From Rhyacophila brunnea (taxonomy: Eukaryota; Arthropoda; Insecta; Trichoptera; Rhyacophilidae): a stretch of 64,000 nt of DNA. Positions 35,841-47,660 of this stretch are shown here, in pieces. The first letter of the stretch is position 1. Each line of letters opens with the position of its first letter. The notes under the pieces were generated by a model, which saw nothing but the letters and a program-made list of their open reading frames with translations, made no database searches and was not told where the DNA came from. The stretch covers positions 186,001 through 250,000 of the forward strand of contig JAGYXB010001749.1 in NCBI GenBank assembly GCA_022495005.1. The letters run 5' to 3'. A program made the position numbers and the translations under genes.

Positions 35841-36068
35841 GACCATGTCCGATCCTGATAGGATCATATTGGCCTCCACAGAGTAGAGGTTTGTATTAAC
35901 AGATTTTGTTTTTACGAGAAATGGATGTCAGCCACTTGCTCAACCTATTAGGTCCATACCCTGACAAACACAAATTGAAAAACAATATGTGTACTTGCCA
36001 GACCCAGGGTTCGAACCCAAAACTCACGGCTTTATAGTCCAACACTTAAGCGACGCGGCCACCGTGGG
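35841..36068 (-). mobile_element. tRNA-derived SINE, family A
   Basis: Close copy of 20351-20582: it opens GACCATGTCCGATCCT, includes CAGATTTTGTTTTTACGAGA and GTGTACTTGCCAGACCCAGG then GTTCGAACCC, and ends with the antisense head. It is intact but non-coding. Several C-to-T/G-to-A type differences from the other copies suggest decay at CpG sites. Confidence 0.85.
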
Positions 36069-37190
36069 TAGCATTATAGTTAAAAGAATATTTGATAACT
36101 CGATAATTCAAGTACCGTTTGTTTAATTTAAAACATGTCGTTTCTTTAGCAGTATTGTCAAATTTCTTAGAAACCTTTTTTACAGTTTATGTAAGAAATT
36201 TATAAGCTAATATGATACATTTATTCTGGTGGCATAGCTAAATACTTAGTTTTTTTCTATGGTGGATTTGAAAGGGAAAAGTCTCACAGAAAAACCGTTC
36301 GCGTATGGAATGATTGAAAATAAGGGCGGGATCGAATACAGGGGTCGCCGATCCCCCCTGTAACGTGTTAATTAAGGGGGCAGCCCTGCGCCCCGGGATC
36401 AAAGTCAATTTACACTTTACACAACATGATACGGCTCATTTCACTGTGCGACTCGCGATAGCGTTTTGAGGGGGCGACGCATCGCCGTTTTGGCGCCCCT
36501 ATGTTCATGATTGGAAACATAACGAAACACACAATACTTTTTACCTTACTTTCCTGTATTTAACTAAATCCCATATATAAATGTGCTGTTTGTATTAGTG
36601 TTTAATTAATTTATTAATAGCATAGCCAAAGATGTTAAAAAAGACCTTATTCTATTAATAATATATTATGAAAGTGAAAAAATGTTACTAAGGCTAATGA
36701 GCAAATAAATGTGTGGCAAGTCATTCTAATTTCAGAATCATTTATAACAATTACATATTGTTGTCATCTGAGATTTATTTTACATTCTCTACTAAAATAA
36801 AAACGCCTTGCATAATTTGTGTTATAAGCGTAAAAATATAATGGCACACCATTATTTAGATTATTCAAATTATATATTACAAAAGAAATATCTAATACTC
36901 TATTTCAAATATATAGAATATTTTTTTAACCTTAGATTATTTAAAAACGCACATTCAATATTGGTAATCTTAAATGCCATCCTGGTGACTGTATTTCAAT
37001 ATTTCAAGCATGATAAAGCCAGACTGAAATCGGGTTAATTTTTCAGCACTTTCCTACTGTCCCCGCCCCCCAAGGTTTTTCCAGCGCCCACTTCGGGAAA
37101 CCATAGTCTAGGTGTAGATAACTGATTTTGGGCATCATTATATACTTATTTGGATAAACTACGTACTATATTATATTAAATACAGAAATT
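36069..37190. other. Putative intron 2 DNA with a GC-rich island
   Basis: At 36310-36510 a GC-rich island holds hairpin-forming words: ACAGGGGTCGCCGATCCCCC then CTGT, and GGGGCGACGCATCGCCGTTT then TGGCGCCCC. It has no supported exon and no repeat partner noticed here. It may be a conserved element or an old GC-rich transposon. 36790-37040 is AT-rich with a 76-codon frame of no known type. Confidence 0.35.
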
Positions 37191-37402
37191 TTCAGTGATG
37201 TACTTTGCATTTTGTTTTTGAAACTTTATTTTTCTGTATTAAATTGTACTTAAGTATGTTTTGATTTAATTTGTTTTTCTGTTATTAATATTATTAATAT
37301 ATTCTATATTGTAATATTTGTTATAATGTAAAGCTCATGTTGTGTACATCTTGAATTTTAGATTTGTTATGTCCACAATGTTTTGTATTCTTAAATAAAT
37401 AT
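37191..37402 (+). repeat. LINE 3' untranslated region fragment
   Basis: ACATCTTGAATTTTAGATTT, GTTATGTCCACAATG and a following AAATAAATATTGAGC are the inverse-strand counterpart of the 3' untranslated region at 22080-22210. AATAAA would be its poly(A) signal. No coding part was recognised just upstream, so this is a severely 5'-truncated copy. Confidence 0.5.
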
Positions 37403-38956
37403 TGAGCACCGCTTTGTTAAATATATTATATTGTATGTTTCTAATTTATTTTATATGAAAACGGTTCGTTAAAATTTGTGAAATAAAATACGCACCAGTC
37501 CATATAAAGTTAAATATTAAGAATACTACTGTATTGTTAATTAAAATTCTTAATTATAGTTAAATCGGTTGAAATGCTGCTTGTCTATACCCCGAGGCAC
37601 CATAATATTAGACAGTGTAGAAAAAGTGTGACACTAAATTTAGTGAAGCGACGCTTTAATTCACAAATCGGCATGACAAGTGCAAACAACACCTGCATCA
37701 CAGCGAATTTCCATTCACAAAATTCATCCGCTAGACTATTATACTGCATAGGGTTAAATCTATTCTGGCCCAAATTTAAATAATACGGCTATTATTGCCA
37801 TAGTTATGTGCAACATTAACATTATTTCCGTGCAAGTAAAACTGTTGATTTTCTTTTCTTAAAATAATATAAATGTATTACGTTAGTCGGTATTTTATCT
37901 GTGAAGATGGAATCCGACAGTTAAAATACTTTACAATAATAAAACCATACACTCGTATACTAAGTATCAAAGTGATTTTTTGTCCAAAACTGGTTGGTGT
38001 GTTTTTTAAAAAGATTCGCGTTCAATTCATTAAATATCCGCCAACAGCGGGATAAGACAATCTCTCACCAATATTTGTACAATTACACATTTTCTTGTAT
38101 CCTATTTAATAACTTTACAGAAAACATGAATAATTATTAAAATATGTTTTTTTCTTTTTAAAAAGTAGATTTTTTTACAATTGGGTAGGTGTTGTTGAGA
38201 ATTATTATTGTAGTATTTATTTTTCGGGATATCGACCGTCAGGATTTTGGCTTTAGGAATTTCGAACCAACCCATTCTTGTGGCTTATCAAGTATCCGCA
38301 GCAAATATAACAGTCGTGAGATTCTGTCCTACTTTTCTTAGGGTTTTCATAAATAGTTCATGAAGTATTGCTTAAAATATTATATAAAATTTGAAACGAA
38401 GAATTATATTTAATGAATGAAAACAAGCTTTTAAAAAACCAACTAGCGACAAACAATTAAATCAGAATATAAAAAGTTTCCAGGCTATGAAATAAGCTAA
38501 GCGATGACGTCATCAGAATAAATTAAGACATGATTTAGATTTGTAAATTTAAAATAATAATAAATACATTGTAAATATATCATTGTCATTAAATTATGAA
38601 TGCATCAAAAACCGAACACTAGAAATTAGTTGGTAAAGATTTCAGATCAATCCCAAGAAAGATAGTTTTTTTTAATATTGATATATTGGAATTCCGTGAA
38701 TGAAGCACCGGCCACCATCAAATTTTAGTAAATTATAGGATTACCATATTAGTTTATGTATTCCAAATTCAAAGTCTCATGTAAATAAAAAGACAATATT
38801 AAATTTGATGAATAGTAATTATCAAAATAATAATATAATTACATATTAGACTTACGTTAGGTGTACCTAACATTATATGTTGTTGTTGTGTATACCCGAG
38901 AAAAATATATGTAAAGTACCTATTTACTAATATATTTTAATTTGATTTTCTTACAG
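37403..38956. other. Putative intron 2, right end
   Basis: No separate gene is supported. The opposite-strand frames at 37574-37783 have no domain. The end of the intron has a usable acceptor, TTTTAATTTGATTTTCTTACAG, with its AG at 38955-38956. Confidence 0.45.
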
Positions 38957-39950
38957 AACAAATAAAATTCGGCATAAGCAGACTAATGGCAGATAAGACC
39001 GACGATGAGGAAGAAGACGCGATCCCACACCACAATAACAATATGTATCCGAAATCATTACGAGATATGCAAGCTGATAGACCAACACCATCTCCTACAA
39101 GGAGTAGAAGTAGAGCAGGAAGCGAAGGTCCTGCTCATTCTCATTCTCCCTGCCGCTCCAGATCCTCGTCTCCTGAACTTGAAGTAGATTCACCGCCTCC
39201 CCCGATGAGACTAAATGACACACCATCACCGCCGCCGCCTACAGATATCCTCAAAAACACTCCATTAAAAAGATCAGAGACTTTTTCAGTTAGTGCACTC
39301 CTTAAACCAGACATTCCAAGATCTCAAAGATCGCCGCCTGCATCAGATGGACCTTCTTTCAGCGAAACAATATCAGTAACGCGATCATTCTTATATCCAA
39401 ATAGTAATCCTTTCGTTGACTTTCTTAGAGATTCAACACTTCAAAAAACAGGACAAGAATACTCACCTGGTACTAGTGGGCATCCCTTTTTCCCAAGACA
39501 GTTTGTGCCGACCGGATTTTTTCATCCTAATATGTACCCAAATTCTAACCCAATGATGGGAGCGAAAGAAAATGATGATAGAGGATTTTTTACGACTCCT
39601 GCGTCGTTATACTTGAGTGCAGTTCAGGCTGCTGCAGCTGCGGCGCTGCAAGCTGGAAGTAACAACCAAGGACCTCAAGGATATTGCCCATTACCAGCTG
39701 AAGAATTATTTCGCTTAAGACAACTTCACGCGCATCACCAGATGTTAATGAGGCCTGGAAGTCATTCTCATGGCCACGCGCACTCTCATCCTTTGGCTGA
39801 TGTCTTCTCTTGTGTTAAATGCGAGAAGATGTTTTCAACTCCCCATGGTCTGGAAGTTCATGCGCGAAGATCGCATAATGGGAAGAGACCGTTCGCGTGT
39901 GAGCTTTGCAATAAGACATTCGGACATGAAATCAGCCTTAGTCAACACAG
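38957..39950 (+). CDS. Senseless/GFI1-family zinc-finger transcription factor, main exon
   Basis: In Drosophila, Senseless is a nuclear C2H2 DNA-binding protein that supports proneural genes in sensory organ precursors; vertebrate GFI1 is its relative. Numbering from the ATG at 38986: acidic start (1-12), Pro/Ser/Arg-rich stretch (33-90), [10 protein letters not shown] at 100-109 resembling an eh1 Groucho-binding motif, Phe/Pro/Asn-rich middle, six-Ala run (215-220), His-rich HSHGHAHSH (259-267), then finger 1 (C276, C279, H292, H297) and most of finger 2 (C305, C308, H321). The phrases [10 protein letters not shown] and [14 protein letters not shown] are diagnostic. The donor CACAG|GTGGGA leaves two bases. 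The frame is open through the acceptor ([10 protein letters not shown]), so translation may start upstream; if not, 38986 is the start. Read-through past the donor reaches a stop at 40068. Confidence 0.96.
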
Positions 39951-41623
39951 GTGGGAATTTTTCTTTAAATATGAATACTTAAATATAAATATGACGATTA
40001 GTTCACCAATTTATTTTATTTATGGTTATTGGAGATATGTACATATTTTTATTATTAGTTTTTACTGAAATTTACTGAAGACATCCATATTATTTACCTA
40101 TTATACCTTAATACCATAGAAATATTGTTCGCTCAAAAACGCTATTTATAAAGATATAACAATCTCATTCAAATACATTAAAATATAATATGTATTTCAT
40201 ATTTGATTATCAATCAATTCGAATTCAATTTTCTCAAAACAAATAAAACGTAACGATATATACATATTTATCCATTTATATATTATATTAGAATATTTAT
40301 TTCCGTACCTAATGTTTTCTTTATATTATTTGATGTATAATATGCTTTATCTATTTTGTTTAGTAATTAAACCTTTTAAAATATCTTATAACAATATAGT
40401 TAATGCGAGTCATCTAAGTACATTGTATTACATAAAATAGGTTTATTTGTTCCGTCAAATAGTAGATTGATATTGAGTATAATAAATGAGCTGATTATCC
40501 ATTTTAATAAGCTCTAAGGATCATATCATAATCCAATCATATTAAAATCTTTGTTAATCAAATGATTATTATCTTTTTCGTATCGTATGTATATCGTATG
40601 ATTTTATTTTGTCCAACCATCAGTTTTTAATTTAAGCTTATTATAATCGTATTGTTTACATTGTTAGATTTTGACAACAATTATTTATACACTGCTAAAT
40701 ATATGATCATATAATAACACTAATGTAATAATAGTTTATTAAATAAGTATAGAAACTCTATCAGTGTGTTTTTCAAGGGATACTCGTGGGTGCGAATTTT
40801 ATATCAAGTCTTCTACGTCACCGCGGTCATTTCTGGAAATTAAACCCGACCTTCGCATTTTGATATTGTGTAACGTTTTATTAAATTAAAAATCCCTAAA
40901 CTTTTGCGGACGCAGAGAATGTAGAATTGTGAGGAGGAGAAAAAGAAAGGAAAGCTTTAAACTCCTCTCAATAGTAGCATAGATCTATATGAATCTGCTA
41001 TGACAAGTCAACATACAAAGAGCACGTGACGTAATAGTACCAGCGTGCAAAAATCACGTGACGAAACAGTGTCAGCACTGTGACTCAGGAGACTTGATAT
41101 AAAAGTCGCACTGTACTGTATAACTTTTCGACTTGACAATTCCGTTTTTGATGGCCAGTTGCAAGTAATTAATTATCTACAAATGTACACCCCAACTTTT
41201 TTGGTTTTAGAAGGTACACACGGTCTTAATATTACAAAAATGATTCACCCAGTTTATTTATAATTTCAACAAAAACCTAATATCTTGTCAATTCTCAGAA
41301 TTTTAATATACACAGTTTATATTTTTAATAGTGGGTATACGAACAAATTTGAAAACTGAAAGTAATACATTTCATAGATAATTTTTAGTTTAAACAATCA
41401 ACACATAATTAAATACATTGATAGCACATTCTATATAGTTTTTTTTTAAATTTATAAGTATTTAATTTAAAAAATATTTTAGTATTTTTAGATGCGTACT
41501 AAAAAGTTATCAATGCATTGTTTTAATATCAGTTTTCATCAAAAAACAGTAGAAAGTATGGTCCGTGACTGTATTTAAAATAAATTTCTTTGATCGATTT
41601 CATTCATATTGGCCATTACGCAG
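39951..41623. other. Intron 3 of the senseless/GFI-like gene
   Basis: GT..AG intron of 1673 bases between fingers 2 and 3; donor GTGGGA, acceptor CCATTACGCAG. AT-rich on the left. 40780-41140 is GC-richer and contains two CACGTGACG words (41023-41031 and 41055-41063). No other exon is seen. Confidence 0.9.
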
Positions 41624-41805
41624 GGCGGTACACAGCGTGGAGAAGGTTTTCGAATGCAAGCAGTGTGGGAAGACCTTCAAGAGGTCCAGCACTCTCTCGA
41701 CACACCTTCTCATCCACTCCGACACGCGTCCTTACCCCTGCCAGTACTGCGGGAAGCGGTTCCACCAGAAATCCGACATGAAGAAACATACGTATATTCA
41801 CACCG
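41624..41805 (+). CDS. Senseless/GFI1-family zinc fingers 2 (end) to 4
   Basis: After the acceptor, one base completes Arg322 and the frame reads [18 protein letters not shown], then [20 protein letters not shown], then [20 protein letters not shown], ending HT plus one base at the donor ACCG|GTAAGT. Finger 2 is closed by H325; finger 3 has C333, C336, H349, H353; finger 4 has C361, C364, H377, H381. The [20 protein letters not shown] block is nearly invariant in the GFI/Senseless family, so identity is secure. The exon is GC-rich compared with its surroundings. Fingers 5 and 6 (expected to begin GEKPHKC) and the stop are not found in the remaining 22 kb, implying a long intron and an exon beyond the window. 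Confidence 0.97.
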
Positions 41806-42336
41806 GTAAGTTAATATTATGAATCTATGATACATTATTATTTCATCATTATCTATTACTGACACTGAACTAATTCTTATGTTAAAGACAGATAAAATAA
41901 TATAGTGAAAGTACGAGAGTAATATAATATATTTCGTATGAAAACCGATAACTTCGTAGGCAGTGACAGGGTGATCCATGTGATCATACGCACGACGCAG
42001 GCTATTCAGAATTTATCGTTGTTTCTACGCAATCAATCCATGAATAGATTCACCTGTACCCTCTCTGATCTGGTTAATTTTAATGCTGATTCAGAAGTGC
42101 ATTCATATATTAAATATTTTCCGTTCGCCTCATCGACACATTTTTTCGAGATACAATAATATAGTCAAAACGATTTTTAAGAATAAGCTAAGATGCCAAA
42201 ATATTTTAAATATTTAGCTGTTTTAATTTTTAAATTAATACGTTATTAACTCATAAGTAATAAATAATATGTTACTTGAAATTAAAACGGTACATCATAA
42301 ATAAGTGCATAGATACTTTTGGCTTAGAACGTCATG
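41806..42336. other. Start of the intron following the last visible exon
   Basis: Begins with a consensus donor GTAAGT at 41806. The next in-frame stop is only four codons in (KLIL then TGA... read across the donor), so read-through would truncate the protein after finger 4. A plus-strand 73-codon frame at 41938 has no recognisable domain. AT-rich. Confidence 0.6.
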
Positions 42337-42452
42337 AGACCTCGTGGTGCACTGCGTAAGGCGCTGGCCTTTCATCCGGGAGCTCCGTGTTTGATTCCTG
42401 GCGAGGACATAATGTATTTATGTAATTTTCTCAAAACCTGGGTGTTTGTGAT
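42337..42452 (+). mobile_element. tRNA-derived SINE, family B, copy 2
   Basis: Matches 32177-32300: CTCGTGGTGCACTGCGTAAG, then GCGCTGGCCTTTC; the B box has decayed to GTGTTTGATTCCTGG. The body TATTTATGTAATTTTCTCAA then AACCTGGGT is shared. It abuts the minus-strand LINE remnant that starts at about 42431, so the SINE appears inserted at the LINE's 3' end or shares its tail. Confidence 0.7.
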
Positions 42453-42985
42453 GATCCAGCGCCTACATTATCCAGTTGCTTTGAAGGAGCATTTATAAAT
42501 CTCCCGTGGCGCAGTCCAGCCGTCCAGGCCTTCTCTTGCCATCGGGGGTTGCGTACATAGCTCACCTTGTCAGTATATCCTCCGGTATTAAATGCACGTA
42601 GCCAATCTAGCGTAGTCTCTGCATTGCCATATGCCACATGATCTTTTCGCATGTAGTCGCATCGTGTGTAGATACAGCTCCTCATATTCGTTGACCTCCA
42701 AATGCCATTTTCTTAAACAGCCCTAAAGATCCTTCTCAAAGATATCAATATATCTGTCACCCTATTTGCTGAGTACCTAACATTCTAAACCATATAGTAA
42801 TACCGAGCATAGAATAGTTTTATATAAAGATATTTTGGTTTTCCTTTGGAGTGGTTTGTTTTTTAAAAGCTTTTGGAGACCAAAATAACAGCTGTTGGCA
42901 AGGGTGATCCGGGTGATCCGGCGTTTTATTTCATCGCTCATGTTATTAGTTTCACTGCTAAATACCATCGCATATACCTACAGCT
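42431..42985 (-). pseudogene. Non-LTR retrotransposon reverse-transcriptase remnant
   Basis: The minus strand from about 42968 reads NNMSDEIKRRITRITLANSC, YFGLQKLLKNKPLQRKTK, ISLYKTILCSVLLYGLEC. This is the classic stretch ending in YG-x-E-x-W that closes the RT domain (compare EEIRRRI..RCFFGLQKLL..YGSE). Further on another frame shows MAMQRLR, a stop, IGYVHLIPED, and YATPDGKRRPGR, i.e. RLRWIGHVHRMPED..GKRRPGRP. Several frameshifts and stops; not functional. The order and spacing fit an RTE/CR1-like ORF2 tail. Confidence 0.85.
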
Positions 42986-43189
42986 ACCTCCTAGCTCAGA
43001 TAGTTCTCGGCGTCCAGTAAAATAGTCACCACTTAAGTATAATAAAGAATGTTTTGTTTTCACCACTTAGTTTTCACAAAATAAAAACATATTTCGTCTT
43101 TAATTCGTTACCTTAATATGTCCCAATGCCCAGTTTACGTAGTCCTAAGCTAGCACCACGGCTATTAATTAATCGAATAAATTAAGAGT

Positions 43190-43560
43190 CAGTCTGCCGG
43201 TGGTCCACTTGTGGGTGTAAAATGGAATAGAATAAACACGCGCATCCAAAGGTAGGCAGGACTCTGTGTCACCAAACCGCATTAACTTTGTTCCCAGGAT
43301 TAGATAGGAGGACGCGCTAATGTTGGCTAGAGCAAATTAATGCCCTGGGGGCCTCGTTCAGCCTCACCGTTTAATTTGTACACAAATATGATACCTGCCT
43401 GGCCGAGCCGACCGCGAAACAGACCGGAGAATTATAATGCCACCGTATTTCCGTGAATATTAATGTCCGGATGAGGTGAGATGGGGTGGAATAGGGTGGG
43501 AGGTAAGGGTAGCGCACGGCGGAAACTGTAGCGTAAAAGTTCCGGCACGCTTTAAAAGGT
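43190..43560. other. GC-rich unique island, candidate regulatory element
   Basis: About 370 bases of clearly higher GC than the surroundings, with homeodomain-like cores (TTAATTTG, GCTAATGTTGG, GCATTAAC) and a GGATGAGGTGAGATGGGGTG run. No partner elsewhere in the window, no open frame with splice sites and no zinc-finger codons. It lies 1.4 kb downstream of the last finger exon. Regulatory function is inferred from composition and uniqueness only. Confidence 0.35.
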
Positions 43561-44536
43561 AGCGGATATAAACTATTTGTTAAGCTTTCATCGGAGTATT
43601 TTCACTAAAGCTCTTGAGGAGGGTGTGTTAGTTTTTATAGATATAAGAATCTAAGTAATTGGGTGTAATTCAAATCATCAACTTCCGTTGTATCAATAAT
43701 AATTAAATTATTTCAGTACCTACTCATTACCTACCAATAATTTTAATGATCTTTTCACAGCAATATGCGTATTTTTTTTTTATTAATTTTGAAGTTAGCA
43801 TTATATTATCACTAAAGATCGCACATGACTTTGTCTGCGTGAGATAGATTTAGAAATAGAAATAGCATTTGAGAAACCAAGAATTGAAATAAAAGTATAA
43901 ATTGATACCAAATACATAATCTCTGTACTGTCTAAGTTTTCAGTAGTACAAGCATATTATTATAAGTATAACATAACACCAATTATTGCGAATATTCAAT
44001 TGTGTTTTTTTTTTAAATAATATAGTATTTATTTCCACCAATAATTAACAACATTAAACTGATAAAGTTTTATAGTTTACCTGTTTACAATGGCAACGCT
44101 CAAAATATTTCGTTTATATTCTGCAGGCAAAACCTCATAATGCAAAACTAAAATTCAAATAAAGAATAATAACAATATAGATAATTATTCTTTATTTGAA
44201 AATGGGTAATACAGTGCAGAGAATGTATAAATAAATATAAGCACTTTTTTTCATAAGTAAAATCACTTTAATCGCACCAACAAAAAATTTTTGGTGTAGT
44301 CATTGTATTAGGTAATTATAATAAGGCTCACAATATTAATGTAACATTTACAACCATTTACCTAGATATATAGTTCAAAATGGTGTACTTTATTTATTTT
44401 TTTTAATATTTGAGTAAGAATTATATTATTAATTAAAATGAAATAGTTAATACTTATATTCTCAAAATAACGCATGTTGAGAATGCACTATTGAAGCCTA
44501 CAAAACCCATCCGTACCATTGTCATGTCATAATAAT
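43561..44536. other. Non-coding DNA
   Basis: AT-rich with a poly-T run near 44010 and no recognised feature. Confidence 0.4.
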
Positions 44537-44728
44537 CAGTGCTCGAAATGGACCGGAGTGCACCGGAGCGCCGTTCCGGTTCGTAAAAATCTGAGCTAGA
44601 TATGCTATATAACAAAAAATCTATCACACTTATGTTTATAAAATACACATAAAATTTGATAAACATGTTAATATCCGCAGAAAATTTTTGAGCGCTCCGG
44701 TTCGTAAACTTTTCCATTTCGAGCGCTG
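44537..44728. mobile_element. hAT-like short element
   Basis: Inverted ends CAGTGCTCGAAATGG and CCATTTCGAGCGCTG bound 192 bases. Inside are GGAGCGCCGTTCCGGTTCG near the left and an inverse-like GAGCGCTCCGGTTCG near the right, so the inverted repeats extend further. CAG/CTG ends suit hAT elements; an exact 8-bp target duplication was not evident. A partial relative is at 32888-33105. The 87-codon minus frame across it is incidental. Confidence 0.7.
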
Positions 44729-47439
44729 CCTAAAATATATTATGTTTCATTGTAATTGATATTATATCTTGTGCTATAATGCAAGTTCGTATAAATTTAC
44801 TAAGTAGAATGGATTATATTATTTCATTCCACGTTTATCACTAATACCAAATCATAAAATCATTATCTCTTTTTTATTAGGTACCTACGACAGCTTAGAT
44901 TAAAATAAGTAAGATCATTCTTATTACATATATTAATAATCTCCTGTTAATAAAATAGTTATCTTGTACCTAAACCCCTTCCGACGTCTTTGATATAATA
45001 AGCGACCACATATTGTAGGCTAACCCACGCATAATCTCTCATGTCATCGCATCTACCTTATCGTTAAACGTCTTGTGTTTGAACCACTATCCAATGGTGG
45101 TTGGGCTACCGGAGGCTTAATCTCTCTCACAATGCCTGCCGTCTTAGGCACCAACCCTCAAACAAAGCTGGTAATTAGTAAATAATTCATCACGGGACTA
45201 AGGAAAAGGGTGTATCACTGCCAGGGATGGATTGGCTCCGCGTGTCACCCTAGGGGTTAATATCGCTTAAACAATATAAAAAGTATATTAAAATTAAAAA
45301 TGTATTAGTAGATTAATTAAAACTGTGTTACATTTGGTTAAGTAATAGGGTTTTGTCTTCTTCTATGTATTTAAAATAAATAATCTTTACTGTTTAAAAA
45401 TAGTATAGGTAATAATTATATAACTAATAAAAATATTACAATGGTTTTATTGTTGAGATGAAACATGAATGAAACACAAAAAATTCAGAGTTTCGAGACA
45501 GTATTTTTTATAACAAATATTTTACGACTTAAATGTAATTATTTTAAAAATATATCTGTAGATATATATTAAGAATTATTCTAGATTATGTTTCCAATCT
45601 TTAAAGGTATTTTATATCAAAATATCACAAAGCAGCGTCGAAATATTAAAAAAATAAAGTGATTATTATTTTCTTACACATAGTATCATCTGTATAAAAT
45701 ATACACTTTGAAATTATATCGATAATATATAAATAAATTAAATTATTGCAAAATTATAATTGATATTAAGTCGCAATGCTCCTACTTTCGGTAGTGACGT
45801 CTATCTGCATTTTTTTCACGCATTTGATTGTAATTAAAATGTTAAAATTTCAACATTAAATTGAAGAGTCTTTGCTTGCACTCAAAAAAATTATTCCATT
45901 TATTTTGTCTAACCACGAAAATTAAATAAAAAAACAGCGATAACTTTAATACTTTGGACGCTGAAGACGCACCTGGCGCGTAATGAACAGGTGGCCGATC
46001 GATGCAATTAACGTGCCTTTTAAAGGTGGTAATTAAAAAAATATTATCTAGTCAGCAGCGAATGAGATTTAGTACACTATAGATTTAAGAAACGATATTA
46101 TATGGTACATTTAACGAGCATACGTTTTGTTGTCCGATGGTTTTCGAAACATTTTGCAAATAGAACATGGCCTTAATGATTATAAAACAAAACATTATTT
46201 TATTACTTTCAGAAGTATCTTATTATCACGGTAATTCACTGTAACTTGAAGATTGAATATTTAAAAATGAGATTAATAATGATCAAAATTAAGAAGAGCC
46301 TATACAAAATATTTAAATCATAATTCTTTAACAGTTAAGTTTAACTAATTCGCCTCTATTCATAGCCACCTTTTCATCCCCGTTCCCCCTGCTTCGCACC
46401 AGTCATGACGCTGTGTAATTAATAATGGCGCGAAAATAGACCGAGAAGGGGTTTGATATATATTCTAGAATCCGCTTCTTACTTCCAGCGTATCTTTGCT
46501 ACTCTGATCCTATCCAACCTTCATAAGCGAGCACTGCGCCGGTTCGCATGCAATGTATTGTCAGATAATACTTTTGTATTTATTTGTATATATCTTCTAT
46601 AGTATCTAACTACTTTAATAGCTTTCAAATATACTATTATAAAAATCCAAGAAAATATCTTAAATTGGGTGGATTTTTTGTTTGCAGATAGGCATTTTCT
46701 AACAACCACATCTATAAATTCCGTAAATGGATACCATCTTTGTTATTTAAATCAAGATTACAATTGATTTACTGAATTTGTTGTTCTAATTAATATTTAT
46801 TACAATTATTTACTTAATTAATTTAATACTAAATATATAGTGGGTACTTACAAGAAATATTATAGCATTGCTTTTGAAAACACATAACTATTTAATTTTT
46901 AAACCTTAGTTTTCAAACGTTATGTATTTTCTTAAAACCCTCGTAATTTTATTTTATAAATTAAAAATCATTAAACTTAATAATTACATTTATAATTTCA
47001 ATGAAACATCACTGTTTTACACTCTACGACCTACGTGTACGACATATTTGTAGTTAAGTACCGACTTCATTAAAATTTAATTTATTATTTTCATATAAGT
47101 ACTTTACAACAGAAATTAATAATGGTTATTTGTCGTATTCAAACTTTAACTAATTTCACTAATGCCACTAATTTATTACTAATTATTGTTTAATACTCGA
47201 TGTACGATTTATTTTTTTGTTGCTTAACGTGAATAAAATTGAATACGTCTAATTATACGTATTCTAATAGAAAAAGACATTTATATTATTTGTTGCGTTC
47301 ATATTTTTAACAAAAATATATTACGATATATCATGTATTTATTAAAACTTTTTAAAACATTCTTTTCTAAGCTCACATTCCAAGTAAATCGGGTCTAACG
47401 TTATAAATATCACTTACCTGAAAGCAAAGCTTTTACTCC
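44729..47439. other. Non-coding DNA with two small candidate elements
   Basis: Mostly AT-rich. 45040-45260 is GC-richer and includes ATCCAATGGTGGTTGGGCTA; class unknown. 45955-46040 holds CACCTG (45970) and CAGGTG (45988), paired E-box words in a GC-richer patch. 46350-46460 is another such patch. No exon with zinc-finger codons is seen. Confidence 0.35.
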
Positions 47440-47660
47440 GTAGGCTCGTGACAGGCGCAAGTGCCTTAGTTAAGAAAGGGCAAACTCTCAGACGGCTGGC
47501 GGAAGTACCTACAGCCAGTAAGAAGTAGAGAGTGGTGCGTTATTTGATATAGAAGGAGTGGGAAGAGAGGAGAGAGGAAAGGTTGGGTGGATTCCACCGC
47601 CGCGAAAGCTCGGATCGCCTCGCTACAATGGCGGACCGATTTGCCGCCCTGAAAGGGTTG
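47440..47660. other. GC-rich unique island
   Basis: About 220 bases, purine-rich in the middle (GGGAAGAGAGGAGAGAGGAA) and CpG-containing at the end (CCGCCGCGAAAGCTCGGATC). It has no partner in the window and no supported exon. Candidate conserved non-coding DNA of the locus. Confidence 0.3.

Noticed and set aside
39951..40068. Open frame continuing 38 codons past finger 2
   Set aside because: It breaks the second finger; the donor CACAG|GTGGGA and the exact continuation RAVH at 41624 show it is intron read-through.
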